Assembly: GCF_011516655.1 (NCBI RefSeq)
Contig: NZ_WOSV01000003.1
Coordinates: 347,908 to 411,907 of the forward strand
Length of the DNA: 64,000 bases
Direction: 5' to 3'
Source: Acetobacter thailandicus
Lineage (GTDB): Bacteria; Pseudomonadota; Alphaproteobacteria; Acetobacterales; Acetobacteraceae
The translations under genes were made by a program, and so were the position numbers. The notes below the pieces were generated by a model. It was not told the DNA's origin. It did no database searches and was given only the letters and a program-made list of their open reading frames with translations. Shown in pieces: positions 17,331 to 26,508 of this stretch. The first letter of the stretch is position 1, and each line of letters opens with the position of its first letter.

Positions 17331-17999
17331 ATGCTAACACGCAAACAATATGCCCTTTTGCAGTTTATTGACTCGTACCTCAAAAAAACCGGCTTTTCAC
17401 CCTCATTTGATGAGATGAAAACCGCCATGGGGTTGCGTTCTAAATCAGGGATACATCGCCTTATTTCAGGTCTGGAAGAACGCGGTTTTCTGAAGCGACA
17501 CCACCACCGTGCCCGTGCACTGGAAGTGCTGCAACGACCTGAAATGCTGGCTAACGAAGCCGAAGAGCCATTACCGCACAACGTTGTCAGAGGGAAATTT
17601 TCATCCCCTCAGGCGCCTTCCTGCAAAGTTCCCCTCTACGGGCGGATTGCCGCCGGCCTGCCTATTATGGCCATGCCGGAAACACTTTCTTACATCGACA
17701 TCCCTTCTGACCTGACAGGTTCAGGTGAGTATTATGCGCTGGAAGTCGCCGGGGATTCCATGATTAATGACGGGATACTGGACGGCGATACCGTTGTGAT
17801 AAGACGCACTGAACACGCAGAAAGTGGTCAGATTATCGTTGCTCTGATTGACGAGAATGAGGTCACACTCAAACGTCTGCGTCGTAAAGGCAAAACGATT
17901 GCACTTGAAGCGGCTAACCCCAGCTATGAAACGCGTATTATACCAGCGGAAAGACTGAGAATTCAGGGAACGCTGGCTGGTCTGATACGCCGGTACTGA
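17331..17999 (+). CDS. lexA: LexA repressor, SOS regulator
   Basis: A 222-aa repressor and autoprotease. The N-terminal winged helix (residues 1-65) has SFDEMKTAMGLRSKSGIHRL. The self-cleavage site is Ala108-Gly109 in GRIAAGLP. The catalytic dyad is Ser143 (AGDSMIND) and Lys181 (VTLKRL). Its own operator is present upstream, so it is expected to be induced by RecA filaments after DNA damage. It is monocistronic and convergent with the ABC permease gene of the NRPS operon. Confidence 0.96.
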   Translation: MLTRKQYALLQFIDSYLKKTGFSPSFDEMKTAMGLRSKSGIHRLISGLEERGFLKRHHHRARALEVLQRPEMLANEAEEPLPHNVVRGKFSSPQAPSCKVPLYGRIAAGLPIMAMPETLSYIDIPSDLTGSGEYYALEVAGDSMINDGILDGDTVVIRRTEHAESGQIIVALIDENEVTLKRLRRKGKTIALEAANPSYETRIIPAERLRIQGTLAGLIRRY

Positions 18000-18038
18000 T
18001 ACGGGTTACTGTACCGAAACAGGCTCTGCTGCCGGCCT

Positions 18039-18788
18039 TTAATCAGGCCGAACACGTGAAAACGCAAATGTTGCAGCAAAAGCCGCGACAATATTGACTA
18101 CAATTAAAATAAACACCGACATAAGCGGATCATAATAATACTGACCGCCCAGTGCACCCCGCATCCCATCAATACCATAGGATAACGGGTTAAGAGAGGT
18201 CAGTGTTACCACCAGCAGCTTTTGTCCCTCCAGAGGGAACACCGCCCCGGACAAATAAAATAAGGGGGTTGCAACAAAATTTACAATCTGCCCAAAACTC
18301 TGTGTGTCTTTAAGAATAGAGCCCAGAATACTGCCAATAAACGAAAAGAAAATCGCAATCAGCACCGCAAAGCCAAAGGCTATCAAAACACCTCCGGCAG
18401 GCACTTTATGTAAGCCGGCAACAGAGCAGACCACCCCAACCAGAACTGCCTGAATCAGCGCAACAGTTGTCACGCCCAGCGCACGCCCGAACAAAATACA
18501 TGTGCGCGAAGCCGGAGCAACCATCGTCTCTTTAATAAAGCCAAACTGCCGGTCCCATAGCAGATCATTGCCAGCAAATACTGTATTAAACAAAATGCAC
18601 GAACCCAGCACACCCGGTACCAGAAAGGCAAAATAATCCCCCCGGCCGGCCTGCTGGTAAATAGGAGAAAAACCAAGCCCCAGCGCTACCAGGAACAGGA
18701 ATGGCTGAGCAAGAGCTGAAAAAACACGTCCAGGTGCGCGCAAATACGCCATTACCTGACGTCTCCACAGACAATAAATCAGATCCAT
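18039..18788 (-). CDS. ABC-2 type transporter permease, last gene of the NRPS operon
   Basis: A 249-aa inner-membrane protein with six hydrophobic segments and the ABC-2 pattern (FLVPGVLGSCILFNTVFAGN, then FVATPLFYLSGAVFPL). It belongs to the DrrB/NodJ export family. I chose the ATG at 18788 because GGAG lies upstream; an in-frame ATG at 18809 has no ribosome site. It lies about 60 bases after the ATPase gene, so the two should form a complete exporter. From the operon it is inferred to export the glycosylated NRPS product across the inner membrane. Confidence 0.87.
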   Translation of the reverse strand: MDLIYCLWRRQVMAYLRAPGRVFSALAQPFLFLVALGLGFSPIYQQAGRGDYFAFLVPGVLGSCILFNTVFAGNDLLWDRQFGFIKETMVAPASRTCILFGRALGVTTVALIQAVLVGVVCSVAGLHKVPAGGVLIAFGFAVLIAIFFSFIGSILGSILKDTQSFGQIVNFVATPLFYLSGAVFPLEGQKLLVVTLTSLNPLSYGIDGMRGALGGQYYYDPLMSVFILIVVNIVAAFAATFAFSRVRPD

Positions 18789-18850
18789 GGCTGTTCTCCA
18801 CCACTGCATTGCAGTGCCGTAAATATATTCTGTAAAACTATACTGTTCAT

Positions 18851-19675
18851 TTAATTATCCGCTTCAGGCAAAGCATCTTCTATTTCTGTTTTGCCTGCAA
18901 AAAATACAGATTCGCGCTCTGATAACTGACCGGTCAGAGATAAAAATGCATCTTCAAGCGTCTGACCTTTTGCGTGACTGATCACATCAGAGACAGAACC
19001 GGCTGCTATAATTTTACCCTGATTAATCACAGCCACTGTATCTGCAAAACGCTCTACCTCATCGAGGTAATGTGTTGTCAGAAAAACTGTCAGATTTTGT
19101 GTTTTTTTAAGAAAATGAAGATGGTCCCACAATAATCTCCGACTTTGCGGATCAAGCCCCAGTGTCGGCTCATCAAGAAAAATAAGCACCGGCTGATGCA
19201 GCAAAGCACGAGCCAGTTCAACCCGTCGTTTAAGCCCGCCTGAAAGTTTTTCGACAATAACACGCTGATGGGACGTAATGTTAAACAGCTCAAGAACTTC
19301 AGCTATTCTTCTTTTACGCTCACTGCGCGGTATTTGATAAAAAGAGCAGTGCATCCATAAATTTTCATACACTGTGGCAGTCTGATCAAGCGTACAATCC
19401 TGAAACACAACACCGAAGCGCCGTCTGACTTCATAAGCCTGACGTGCAACATCCATCCCGTCTATTTTAATCACCCCTTTATCAGGCGGCAATAATGTTG
19501 TGAGCATTTTAATAGTCGTGGTTTTGCCTGCGCCATTTGGCCCAAGGAAAGCAAAAACCTCGCCAGCTTTCACACTAAAACTGATATCGTTAACAGCACG
19601 CTTCTTGCCGTATTCTTTAACGACATTCTGCACACTGATCATGTCTGATGCCTGAAATGCCGCAGTCTCTTTCAT
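18851..19675 (-). CDS. ABC transporter ATP-binding protein, DrrA-like
   Basis: A 274-aa ATPase with Walker A GPNGAGKTT near residue 45, signature LSGGLKRR, Walker B LIFLDEPTLGLDP and the H-loop TTHYLDEV. The sequence is typical of the DrrA/NodI class that pairs with ABC-2 permeases for export of lipids, antibiotics or polysaccharides. The start overlaps the glycosyltransferase stop by 4 bases, which implies coupled translation. It partners with the downstream permease. Confidence 0.9.
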   Translation of the reverse strand: MKETAAFQASDMISVQNVVKEYGKKRAVNDISFSVKAGEVFAFLGPNGAGKTTTIKMLTTLLPPDKGVIKIDGMDVARQAYEVRRRFGVVFQDCTLDQTATVYENLWMHCSFYQIPRSERKRRIAEVLELFNITSHQRVIVEKLSGGLKRRVELARALLHQPVLIFLDEPTLGLDPQSRRLLWDHLHFLKKTQNLTVFLTTHYLDEVERFADTVAVINQGKIIAAGSVSDVISHAKGQTLEDAFLSLTGQLSERESVFFAGKTEIEDALPEADN

Positions 19676-20997
19676 AAGCCGGCGGGCTCCGCCTGTTTTT
19701 TTTCTTTTGTCTTAACCGGAGTTTCCCTGAACATACCCCATTTATCCAGCGTATCAATTGCTGCCTGAATACCATCCTCTGAGCGAATTTCTTCCCCCAG
19801 AATTTTAGCAGCTTTAAGGAAACGTGACCCCTGCGCCATATGAATAACATCGGCAAGCTGCTCAGATGTCAGAGTTTTCCGGTCAAGCATAACAGGATTA
19901 ATCCCTATTTCGTGCATACGCCACCTCCAGAAAAACTGATCTGCTACGAATGGCAACAAAATTTGTGGAATACCGGCACGAGCCGCTGCCGCCACAGTGC
20001 CTGCACCACCGTGATGCACGGCGAGTGAAACCCGAGGGAAAAGCCAGTCATGCGGCACACTGTCTACAAAAAAGATCCTCTCATCAGCAGAGACTAACTG
20101 GTTTTTAGCTAAAGCTCCCCAGCCTGTAGCCACAACGGCTCTGCGCCCGGATTTACGTATTGCGTCAAGTATTTTACGTGTAAATTCTTCAGAACGGCCG
20201 GTTCTCATACTGCCAAAACCAACATAAATTGGCTTATCGTTGCCGCTCTCAAGAAAAGCAACGAGATCTGCAGGCGCTATCCATGCATCTGCCTGGTCGT
20301 AAAACCAGTTACCAGTCACTGCTATTCGGTCAGAACGCCAGTCAGAAGGCTGAGGCAGCAGATACCTGCTGTAGGCATACAAAATATATCTGTTGCCTGA
20401 ATCCCCATATTCTGAAGACCATGGCCCCATCCATGAAAACTGCTCCAGGCCCAGCTCCTTACGAATGATAGAAGCCGGGTTAGCCAGAACACGCCACACG
20501 ATCAGCCTTACAAGATGCCCCAGCAAAAAATTAACAATTCCGGGCATACGTTTTTTCGGTGAAGGCCACAGGGGGGGAATCTCTTTGCTCGGCGTCAGTG
20601 GCATAAACTGCGTCTGAACAAAAGGGATACCACGTTTCTCTGACAAAGAGGCACCAAGCACAGTGCCAGAGCCAGAGCCAATAATCAGATCTGCACCTTC
20701 TGTCGCTTCCCAGCCCTGCTGTGCCCACAAAGGCATCCAGGTTGTCATAACCTGAGATACCTTTTTACCAATCGTGAAGGGATGCCCTTCATCAAGTGCA
20801 GCATGCTCTTTAGCCATCAGCTCAGCAAAGTCAGACCGCAGGGGGGCATGCGTAAGGCCTGAAGTTTCAATCAGCTCCTTATGATTGTCAGATGTCGCAA
20901 TAACGATGTCATGGCCTTTTTCCTTAAGCCTGCGCCCCAGCGCTACGAAAGGACGCGCATCACCCTGAGTTCCAATTGTAATGATAACAATTTTCAT
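19672..20997 (-). CDS. GT1-family glycosyltransferase (UGT-like) in the NRPS operon
   Basis: A 441-aa GT-B enzyme. The N-terminal Rossmann start is MKIVIITIGTQGDARPFVAL and the C-terminal sugar-nucleotide site has VHHGGAGTVAAAARAGIPQI then PFVADQFFW. This group uses NDP-sugars and modifies small hydrophobic acceptors: sterols, macrolides, 3-hydroxyacyl chains (RhlB) and enterobactin (IroB). There is no signal peptide, so it acts in the cytoplasm. The gene shares one base with the NRPS stop and overlaps the ABC ATPase by 4 bases. The acceptor is inferred to be the NRPS product. Donor sugar cannot be read from sequence. Confidence 0.87.
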   Translation of the reverse strand: MKIVIITIGTQGDARPFVALGRRLKEKGHDIVIATSDNHKELIETSGLTHAPLRSDFAELMAKEHAALDEGHPFTIGKKVSQVMTTWMPLWAQQGWEATEGADLIIGSGSGTVLGASLSEKRGIPFVQTQFMPLTPSKEIPPLWPSPKKRMPGIVNFLLGHLVRLIVWRVLANPASIIRKELGLEQFSWMGPWSSEYGDSGNRYILYAYSRYLLPQPSDWRSDRIAVTGNWFYDQADAWIAPADLVAFLESGNDKPIYVGFGSMRTGRSEEFTRKILDAIRKSGRRAVVATGWGALAKNQLVSADERIFFVDSVPHDWLFPRVSLAVHHGGAGTVAAAARAGIPQILLPFVADQFFWRWRMHEIGINPVMLDRKTLTSEQLADVIHMAQGSRFLKAAKILGEEIRSEDGIQAAIDTLDKWGMFRETPVKTKEKKQAEPAGL

Positions 20998-23900
20998 TAT
21001 TTTACCTCATGAGCACAGCGTGAATCAGACGGGCTTAATGGAAAACCATATGGCAACCCCCCGCCCTCATCTCTGCTATTCTTTAGATAATCATTTAAAA
21101 TAAAAGAAATTTTTTCAATATTTCCGGTTTTAAGCATATCCTGATGTCGCGCTGCCTGCTCGCAGACCATTACCCGCCCGGATGTATAATTTTTCCACTG
21201 CTCAGGGTTGTCGAACCTTACGCCCTCAGAGGCATCTCCTCCCTTTGCCGCGGCACGAATAAACAGAATATCTGTATCAGATTTACATGGTATATATTTC
21301 TGCAACATCGCCATATTACGCAATGTAACCTGGAGAAATACCTTAGCCAGATTTCTCTGATCTTTCTGACCATAGACTGCGCTTTGAGGAATCTGAGAAA
21401 TATCAATCCCTTCAAGAAAGAGAGCGGCAACCTCTTCAGCAGTTTTTGGTTCAGGCCTGTCAGGATCTGTCCTGATATCAAGAAACTGTAATGCCAGACG
21501 GACATTTTCTTCAGAGGCAAGAGTAATATTACGGTGTGATTCTTCAAAAGGATAAGAATCAAGCATAGCAAGCATCTGAATCTGCTCGCCTCTTGCTCTC
21601 AGCTGTGCACTCAGCCCATGAGCGATTACACCTCCCATCGACCAGCCTACAAAGCAATACGGTCCATGCGGATGAATTTTTAAAATTTCATCGAGGTAAA
21701 TATCTATCAGTTCTTCAACTGTTTCGGGGCTGTTCTCATTAAGCAATAACCCGGCATCCTGCAGGGCATAAACCGGATGTTCAGACGGTAAGAGTGCCAC
21801 AAGCTCTTTAAAACTCCAGCTTATACCCAGAACCGGATGAATACAGAAAACCGGAGCTCCCTCACCTTGCGGACGTAAAGGCAGCACAACAGAAAGCGGG
21901 TCAGCGGCCTCACCTTTACCAGCAAGGAACGGAGCCAGAGCAACAACTGTCGCTTCAGTAAAAATTTGCCCGACAGGCAGTTCGTATCCCAGCTCAGACA
22001 GTCTTGCGACCATCTGCAACACCATAAGGCTATCCCCACCCAGACTGAAGAAGCTGGTATGAATATCAACTTCTGTAACGTGAAGGAGCTCTGCCCATAT
22101 ATCTGCCAGTATTTTCTCTTCATGCGTGCGGGGCAAAACTTTTTCGGAAAAAATTTCTTCTTTCGGTGTCAGAGCCTTCAGCATACGCCGGTCAAGCTTA
22201 CCGGCACTTGTCCGTGGTAAATGATCAACATACACAATGCGCCCGGGGACCATCTGCGCAGGCAGTTTTTCACTTATCTGCCGACGTATCACAACCGAAT
22301 CATGCTGATCTGCCACCAGACAGGCAACCAGCACTGTCGTCATATCATCAGCTGATTTTTCAGCCAGAACAGCCGCCTGCCTGACGCCAGGCAATTGCAT
22401 AAGAACACTTTCGACCTCTCCGGTCTCAATACGCATGCCTCTGATCTTTACCTGATCATCAGCGCGCCCTGACAGCCAGACCAGACCATCGGCTGTACGG
22501 ACGGCTCTGTCACCTGTGCGATATGCCCGCTCGCCTGAAGGAGCGACAATGAAACGCTCCTGCGTCAGGTCAGGGCGGTTCAGATACCCTGTTGCCACCC
22601 CTGCACCGGCAATGAGCAATTCGCCTGTTACACCGTCAGGCAGCGCGTTACCGTCGCGGTTCACTATAAACAGGCTGGTATTGGCCAGAGGCCGCCCCAC
22701 TGGCGGGTTAGCACAGCTCTCAGCTGTTAACCTGTATGCTGTTGACCAGATCGTTGTCTCTGTCGGACCATAAACATTGAACACAGCGCGGCTATTAGCA
22801 AACAGTTCAGATGCAAGCCCGGGAGAAAGAGCCTCCCCCCCAGTTAACAACGTCAGGCCACATAAAGCTGAAGTAAGACCACTACCGGTAAATGTTTTAT
22901 ATAATGTTGGTGTAGCCTGAAGGAATGTCACACCACAGAGATGAATTTTTTGTACCATCATGTGCGGATTACGTACATCCGCATGTGTTGCCACCACGAC
23001 GCAACCACCAGCCACCACAGGCATCAGCAACTCAAGAACAGAAATATCAAACGTCAGCCCGGTTACTGCAAGCAGTCGGTCATTCTTTGTGAAATCAACT
23101 GTTTCTGTCATTGATAATAGTAAATTATACAGTGCAGAACATGGCACAACCACTCCTTTGGGGCGTCCTGTCGTACCGGATGTAAAACTTACATAAGCTG
23201 TCTGTGGCGGCACGCTGAATGCCGCACCGGATAAATCTGTTATCGGTAACTCTTCTTTTTTATCCAAACTCAGAACCAGAACAGCGTACCCATCAAACCA
23301 TGATGTCAATGCATGGTCGCCAATAATCACCAGCGCCGGATTAGCCTCTTCAAGTATGACTGCGGCTCGCCCCCGGGGGCTTTCAGTATCAATTGCCACC
23401 CACGCGCAACCGGCTTTAAGAATAGCCAGAAGAGCAATAACCATCCGCCTGTCACGAGGCAGTGCCACAGCAACCAGGTGACCAGGAGCAAGGCCCGCTG
23501 CCTTCAGACGTTTGGCAAGATGTTCAGCCTCCTCATACAAAAAACGTGAGGACACTGTCCCATCACAGTCAATAAGAGCAGACTCATGCCCTTTCCTGTC
23601 TAAAGACTGCATAAGGAGAGAGGCGGCATCATTGTCAGGCCACAGCCGCACCGCTGCTTCTTCCTCCGCGGCATGAAGCGCTTCTTCCTCCGCGGAAACA
23701 AGCGTAACAGAACTGATACACTGCCCAGGCCGCTCAAGAATCTTATTAACCATCAGGCGAATACGCTCCAGATGGGCATCAAGCTCTTCTGCAGTGTATA
23801 AAGCAGGGTTCGCATCAGCCTGAATGACCAGCCCTCTGCCATCCTGCCGGTCAAATACAAAAAAGGTCAGATCCTGCATTGAGCCATTACTGATATTGCG

Positions 23901-25016
23901 ATTACGGGCCACACACTCACCAAAAGCAAGCCTGTAGTTAAATGGCTCAATATTAATACCCAGACGGGTTATATGCTGCCCGGTCTCAAGCAGACCAAGA
24001 GTACGACGAAGCTCCTCGTAGCGAAAAAGCTGATGCCTGAGCGCACGCATCATCACACTACGTGACTGCTGCACGAGGTCAGAGAAAGTAATACCTTCAT
24101 CAAAATGGAAACGCAGTACGATCCCGTTTGCCACCATACCGGGTGTTTTACGCAATATGCGGTTAACACGCGCACTGACAGGCATGCCGACAACAAGATC
24201 ATTCTGCTCTGTCACCAGAAAAATATAAGCCGCGAGCAACGCAGTCAGCGTCTGCGGTAAAGACCCGCCATACGCTTTGCCAACTTCGGTAATACGCTCC
24301 ACACTTTCGGCTGACAAAGAAATTTCGCGAGCCAGCTCGCCACCATTCTCGCCGGTAAGCGGCTTATGCGGACGAACAGACAAAGACACGGGCTCAGGCA
24401 GATCTGTCAGCTCACGCCGCCAGTATTCCTTATCCGCTTCATAGCGACGTGATTCGCCATAAATACGCTCCTGCTCTGACAAAATCTCTGGTGAATTATA
24501 CTCTGATAACCCGGGCTCGCGCCCCTCAGCACGGGCGGAATAAACCTGTGCCACACGTGCAGCAACCAGCCCGCCGGTAAACCCGTCGAGGACGATGTGA
24601 TGGCCACAATGAAACCAGACATAACGCTGATGACCAAGCCTGATCAGAGCATTTTTCCACAAAGACTGGGTTGTAATATCAGTCGGTTTACGGGTTTCTT
24701 TCTGCATCCAGTCCCAGGCAGAAGTATCAGGATCCGGATAATTACTCATATCAATAAGAGGAAAAGTGACGTCGTCACTGATAAAAGTAAGATATAAATT
24801 TTCGCTGTCAGAGAAAATACGCGACCGTAAAATCGCTATTTCATGTCGCACTTCATACAAAGAACGAAGAAACAATTCTTCATCAATATCTCCGTCAAGA
24901 TAAAGCGCCTCTGCAATATTAAATGATGAACCAGGAGGCGCAATGTACTGGGCCATCCATAGCCCGCGCTGCGCCGTCGTAATAGGAAGTAAATCCGGTA
25001 ACTCTTTTCTGCTCAT
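20997..25016 (-). CDS. Single-module nonribosomal peptide synthetase (C-A-T-TE), predicted glycine-specific
   Basis: A 1339-aa synthetase with four domains. The condensation domain spans about residues 10-440 with HHIVLDG at 139-145. The adenylation domain spans about 460-950 with FTSGTTGRPKG, NVYGPTETTIW and LPRTSAGK. The carrier protein has GGDSL with the phosphopantetheine Ser near 996. The thioesterase has GWSMGG with Ser near 1126. Reading the pocket positions against GrsA gives D-I-L-Q-L-G-V-I-W-K, one change from the glycine code DILQLGLIWK as I remember it. The layout equals EntF and the serrawettin synthetase SwrW. The condensation domain has no upstream partner module, so it should accept an acyl or aryl donor made elsewhere. 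I chose the ATG at 25016; the frame is open to a GTG at 25055. A phosphopantetheinyl transferase must be supplied from outside the window. Confidence 0.92.
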   Translation of the reverse strand: MSRKELPDLLPITTAQRGLWMAQYIAPPGSSFNIAEALYLDGDIDEELFLRSLYEVRHEIAILRSRIFSDSENLYLTFISDDVTFPLIDMSNYPDPDTSAWDWMQKETRKPTDITTQSLWKNALIRLGHQRYVWFHCGHHIVLDGFTGGLVAARVAQVYSARAEGREPGLSEYNSPEILSEQERIYGESRRYEADKEYWRRELTDLPEPVSLSVRPHKPLTGENGGELAREISLSAESVERITEVGKAYGGSLPQTLTALLAAYIFLVTEQNDLVVGMPVSARVNRILRKTPGMVANGIVLRFHFDEGITFSDLVQQSRSVMMRALRHQLFRYEELRRTLGLLETGQHITRLGINIEPFNYRLAFGECVARNRNISNGSMQDLTFFVFDRQDGRGLVIQADANPALYTAEELDAHLERIRLMVNKILERPGQCISSVTLVSAEEEALHAAEEEAAVRLWPDNDAASLLMQSLDRKGHESALIDCDGTVSSRFLYEEAEHLAKRLKAAGLAPGHLVAVALPRDRRMVIALLAILKAGCAWVAIDTESPRGRAAVILEEANPALVIIGDHALTSWFDGYAVLVLSLDKKEELPITDLSGAAFSVPPQTAYVSFTSGTTGRPKGVVVPCSALYNLLLSMTETVDFTKNDRLLAVTGLTFDISVLELLMPVVAGGCVVVATHADVRNPHMMVQKIHLCGVTFLQATPTLYKTFTGSGLTSALCGLTLLTGGEALSPGLASELFANSRAVFNVYGPTETTIWSTAYRLTAESCANPPVGRPLANTSLFIVNRDGNALPDGVTGELLIAGAGVATGYLNRPDLTQERFIVAPSGERAYRTGDRAVRTADGLVWLSGRADDQVKIRGMRIETGEVESVLMQLPGVRQAAVLAEKSADDMTTVLVACLVADQHDSVVIRRQISEKLPAQMVPGRIVYVDHLPRTSAGKLDRRMLKALTPKEEIFSEKVLPRTHEEKILADIWAELLHVTEVDIHTSFFSLGGDSLMVLQMVARLSELGYELPVGQIFTEATVVALAPFLAGKGEAADPLSVVLPLRPQGEGAPVFCIHPVLGISWSFKELVALLPSEHPVYALQDAGLLLNENSPETVEELIDIYLDEILKIHPHGPYCFVGWSMGGVIAHGLSAQLRARGEQIQMLAMLDSYPFEESHRNITLASEENVRLALQFLDIRTDPDRPEPKTAEEVAALFLEGIDISQIPQSAVYGQKDQRNLAKVFLQVTLRNMAMLQKYIPCKSDTDILFIRAAAKGGDASEGVRFDNPEQWKNYTSGRVMVCEQAARHQDMLKTGNIEKISFILNDYLKNSRDEGGGLPYGFPLSPSDSRCAHEVK

Positions 25017-25716
25017 AACGCCCTCTGAAGACCACACCAGCGACCCGAAACCCACATAACTAAAACCACGTTTATTTCTTCTTTTTCATAAATAACTTTA
25101 TATTAACCATGACAGCTATAATCTTATTGAGTATCAACACATCATTAAGACTTTTATCATTGAATCACATCAAAAATAGAAAAAAACTTTATTATAAGAG
25201 ATAATTTTTATATTTATAAAATAAAAAAGCCTTTTCATTTTTCTATAACAAACAGAACATTCAAAAAATTTTGCCTCTGAGATTCGGTTTTTCGGATAAC
25301 ATAAAGTTAACAAAATTACAAATTTGAATCTTTATAATTATAAAGATTTATCATTTTACGTTAACCATTACGCTCTGAGTGCGACACCATAAAAGGGCAC
25401 GACAGAGCCAGCTGAATAGCAGCCCGGGCTAATCGCGATTGCAGGTACATCCCACGCCGGAACGATATAAACTATCCGCGAACTAAGTTCTGAGATCTGC
25501 CTTATTGGCACCTCCGATTCAGCCTCCTGATAATATTATGAATTACCCCAATACTTACTTTATCAAAATGGGCATATACTACTCATGGTAATAACAGAAA
25601 CGCACAAATATGCAAATATTAATTTTTTATATAAGTATTAATTTTTTAAAAACCAGAAACCATGACAACTAATACTTTATTTAATTTGAAAACTCTAAAA
25701 GGGAGACGCTTATCTA
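25017..25716. other. Long AT-rich intergenic region upstream of the NRPS operon
   Basis: About 700 bases without a supported gene. It must contain the operon promoter. It holds a 22-bp perfect palindrome and several AT-rich tracts. Near its right end, GGGAGA followed by ATG at 25715 gives only five codons before a stop, at the edge of the IS remnant; this may be the start of a gene destroyed by insertion. Confidence 0.5.
25327..25348. promoter_or_regulatory. 22-bp perfect palindrome upstream of the NRPS operon
   Basis: Half-site AATCTTTATAA is followed directly by its exact reverse complement, about 310 bases before the NRPS start. The shape fits the operator of a dimeric regulator. No regulator gene is adjacent. 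It could also be a chance product of the AT-rich context. Confidence 0.4.
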
Positions 25717-26505
25717 TGAGCGTAGTTCTGTAATGTCGTGCAGCATGACCTCGGCGTCCGGCACGCCAATCACATCCCTGCCCCTTGCCTCATCTTGCAC
25801 ACGGCGTGCCCCGCGTGGATGACCGGCGTGTTCTGAGCGGGATCGTTTATGTGATCCGCAACGGGCTTCAGTGGAAAGATGCTCCCAACCGCAGCCCGAG
25901 CGCACAAGACCTTATATAATCGCTTCATCCGGTGGAGCCGCCTGGGTGTCTTTGACAGGATCTTTAAAACCCTGGCAGAACAGGGGGGCCGTTCGAAGCG
26001 CCTGATGATCGATGCGACGCATCTCAAAGCACACAGAACGGCAGCGTCCCTTCTCAAAAAGGGGCTTTTCCCCGCCATACCGGACGCACAAAAGACGGTC
26101 TGAACTCAAAACTGCATGCCATGTGCGACGATCAGGGGCGATCTGTTCGCCTGCATCTGACTGCAGGACAGGTCAGTGACTTCAAAGGCGCAGACGTGCT
26201 GCAGGCAGATCTCCCCGACAAGACAGAAGAAATCATCGGGGACAGGGGCTATGACAGCAACAGGATCAGGTTATTGCCTGCAGAACGCACTATCACAGCC
26301 TGTATTCCGCCGAAAAAGAACCGGAAATCAAAGCCACCTTACGACTGGCATCTGTATAAAAAGCGTCACCTGATCGAAAACATGTTCGCAAAGCTCAAAG
26401 ACTGGCGACGGGTGGCAACACGATACGACCGCTGCGCTCATGCCTTCATGTCCGCAATCCATATCGCCGCAAGCTTCATCTTCTATCTCAAAGAATGAGT
26501 CCTGA
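25717..26505 (+). pseudogene. Remnant of an IS5-family transposase (IS427/IS1031-like group)
   Basis: Transposase fragments are spread over several frames. Pieces include GVPRVDDRRVLSGIVYVIRN at 25805-25863, then after a frame change KTLYNRFIRWSRLGVFDRI and LMIDATHLKAH (first catalytic Asp). After a second change GGGCTTTTCCCC-adjacent codons lead into LNSKLHAMCDDQG, IIGDRGYDS (second Asp) and HLIENMFAKLKDW (Glu). The second change sits by an A-run followed by G-run, where IS427-group elements often use programmed frameshifting, so that one may be natural. The first change and the missing N-terminus are real decay. I could not find matching terminal inverted repeats. The right edge at about 26505 abuts CTAG, a plausible IS5 target, inside the next gene. 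Confidence 0.8.
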
Positions 26506-26508
26506 ACC

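Noticed and set aside
15018..25016. A catecholate siderophore cluster formed by the TonB receptor and the NRPS
   Set aside because: No dihydroxybenzoate genes, no esterase, lexA lies between and the strands differ; the link stays possible but is not supported.
25714..25905. A minus-strand frame ending in AEVMLHDITELRS
   Set aside because: It overlaps the transposase remnant and I recognise no family; it could be the end of a truncated gene, but there is nothing to support it.
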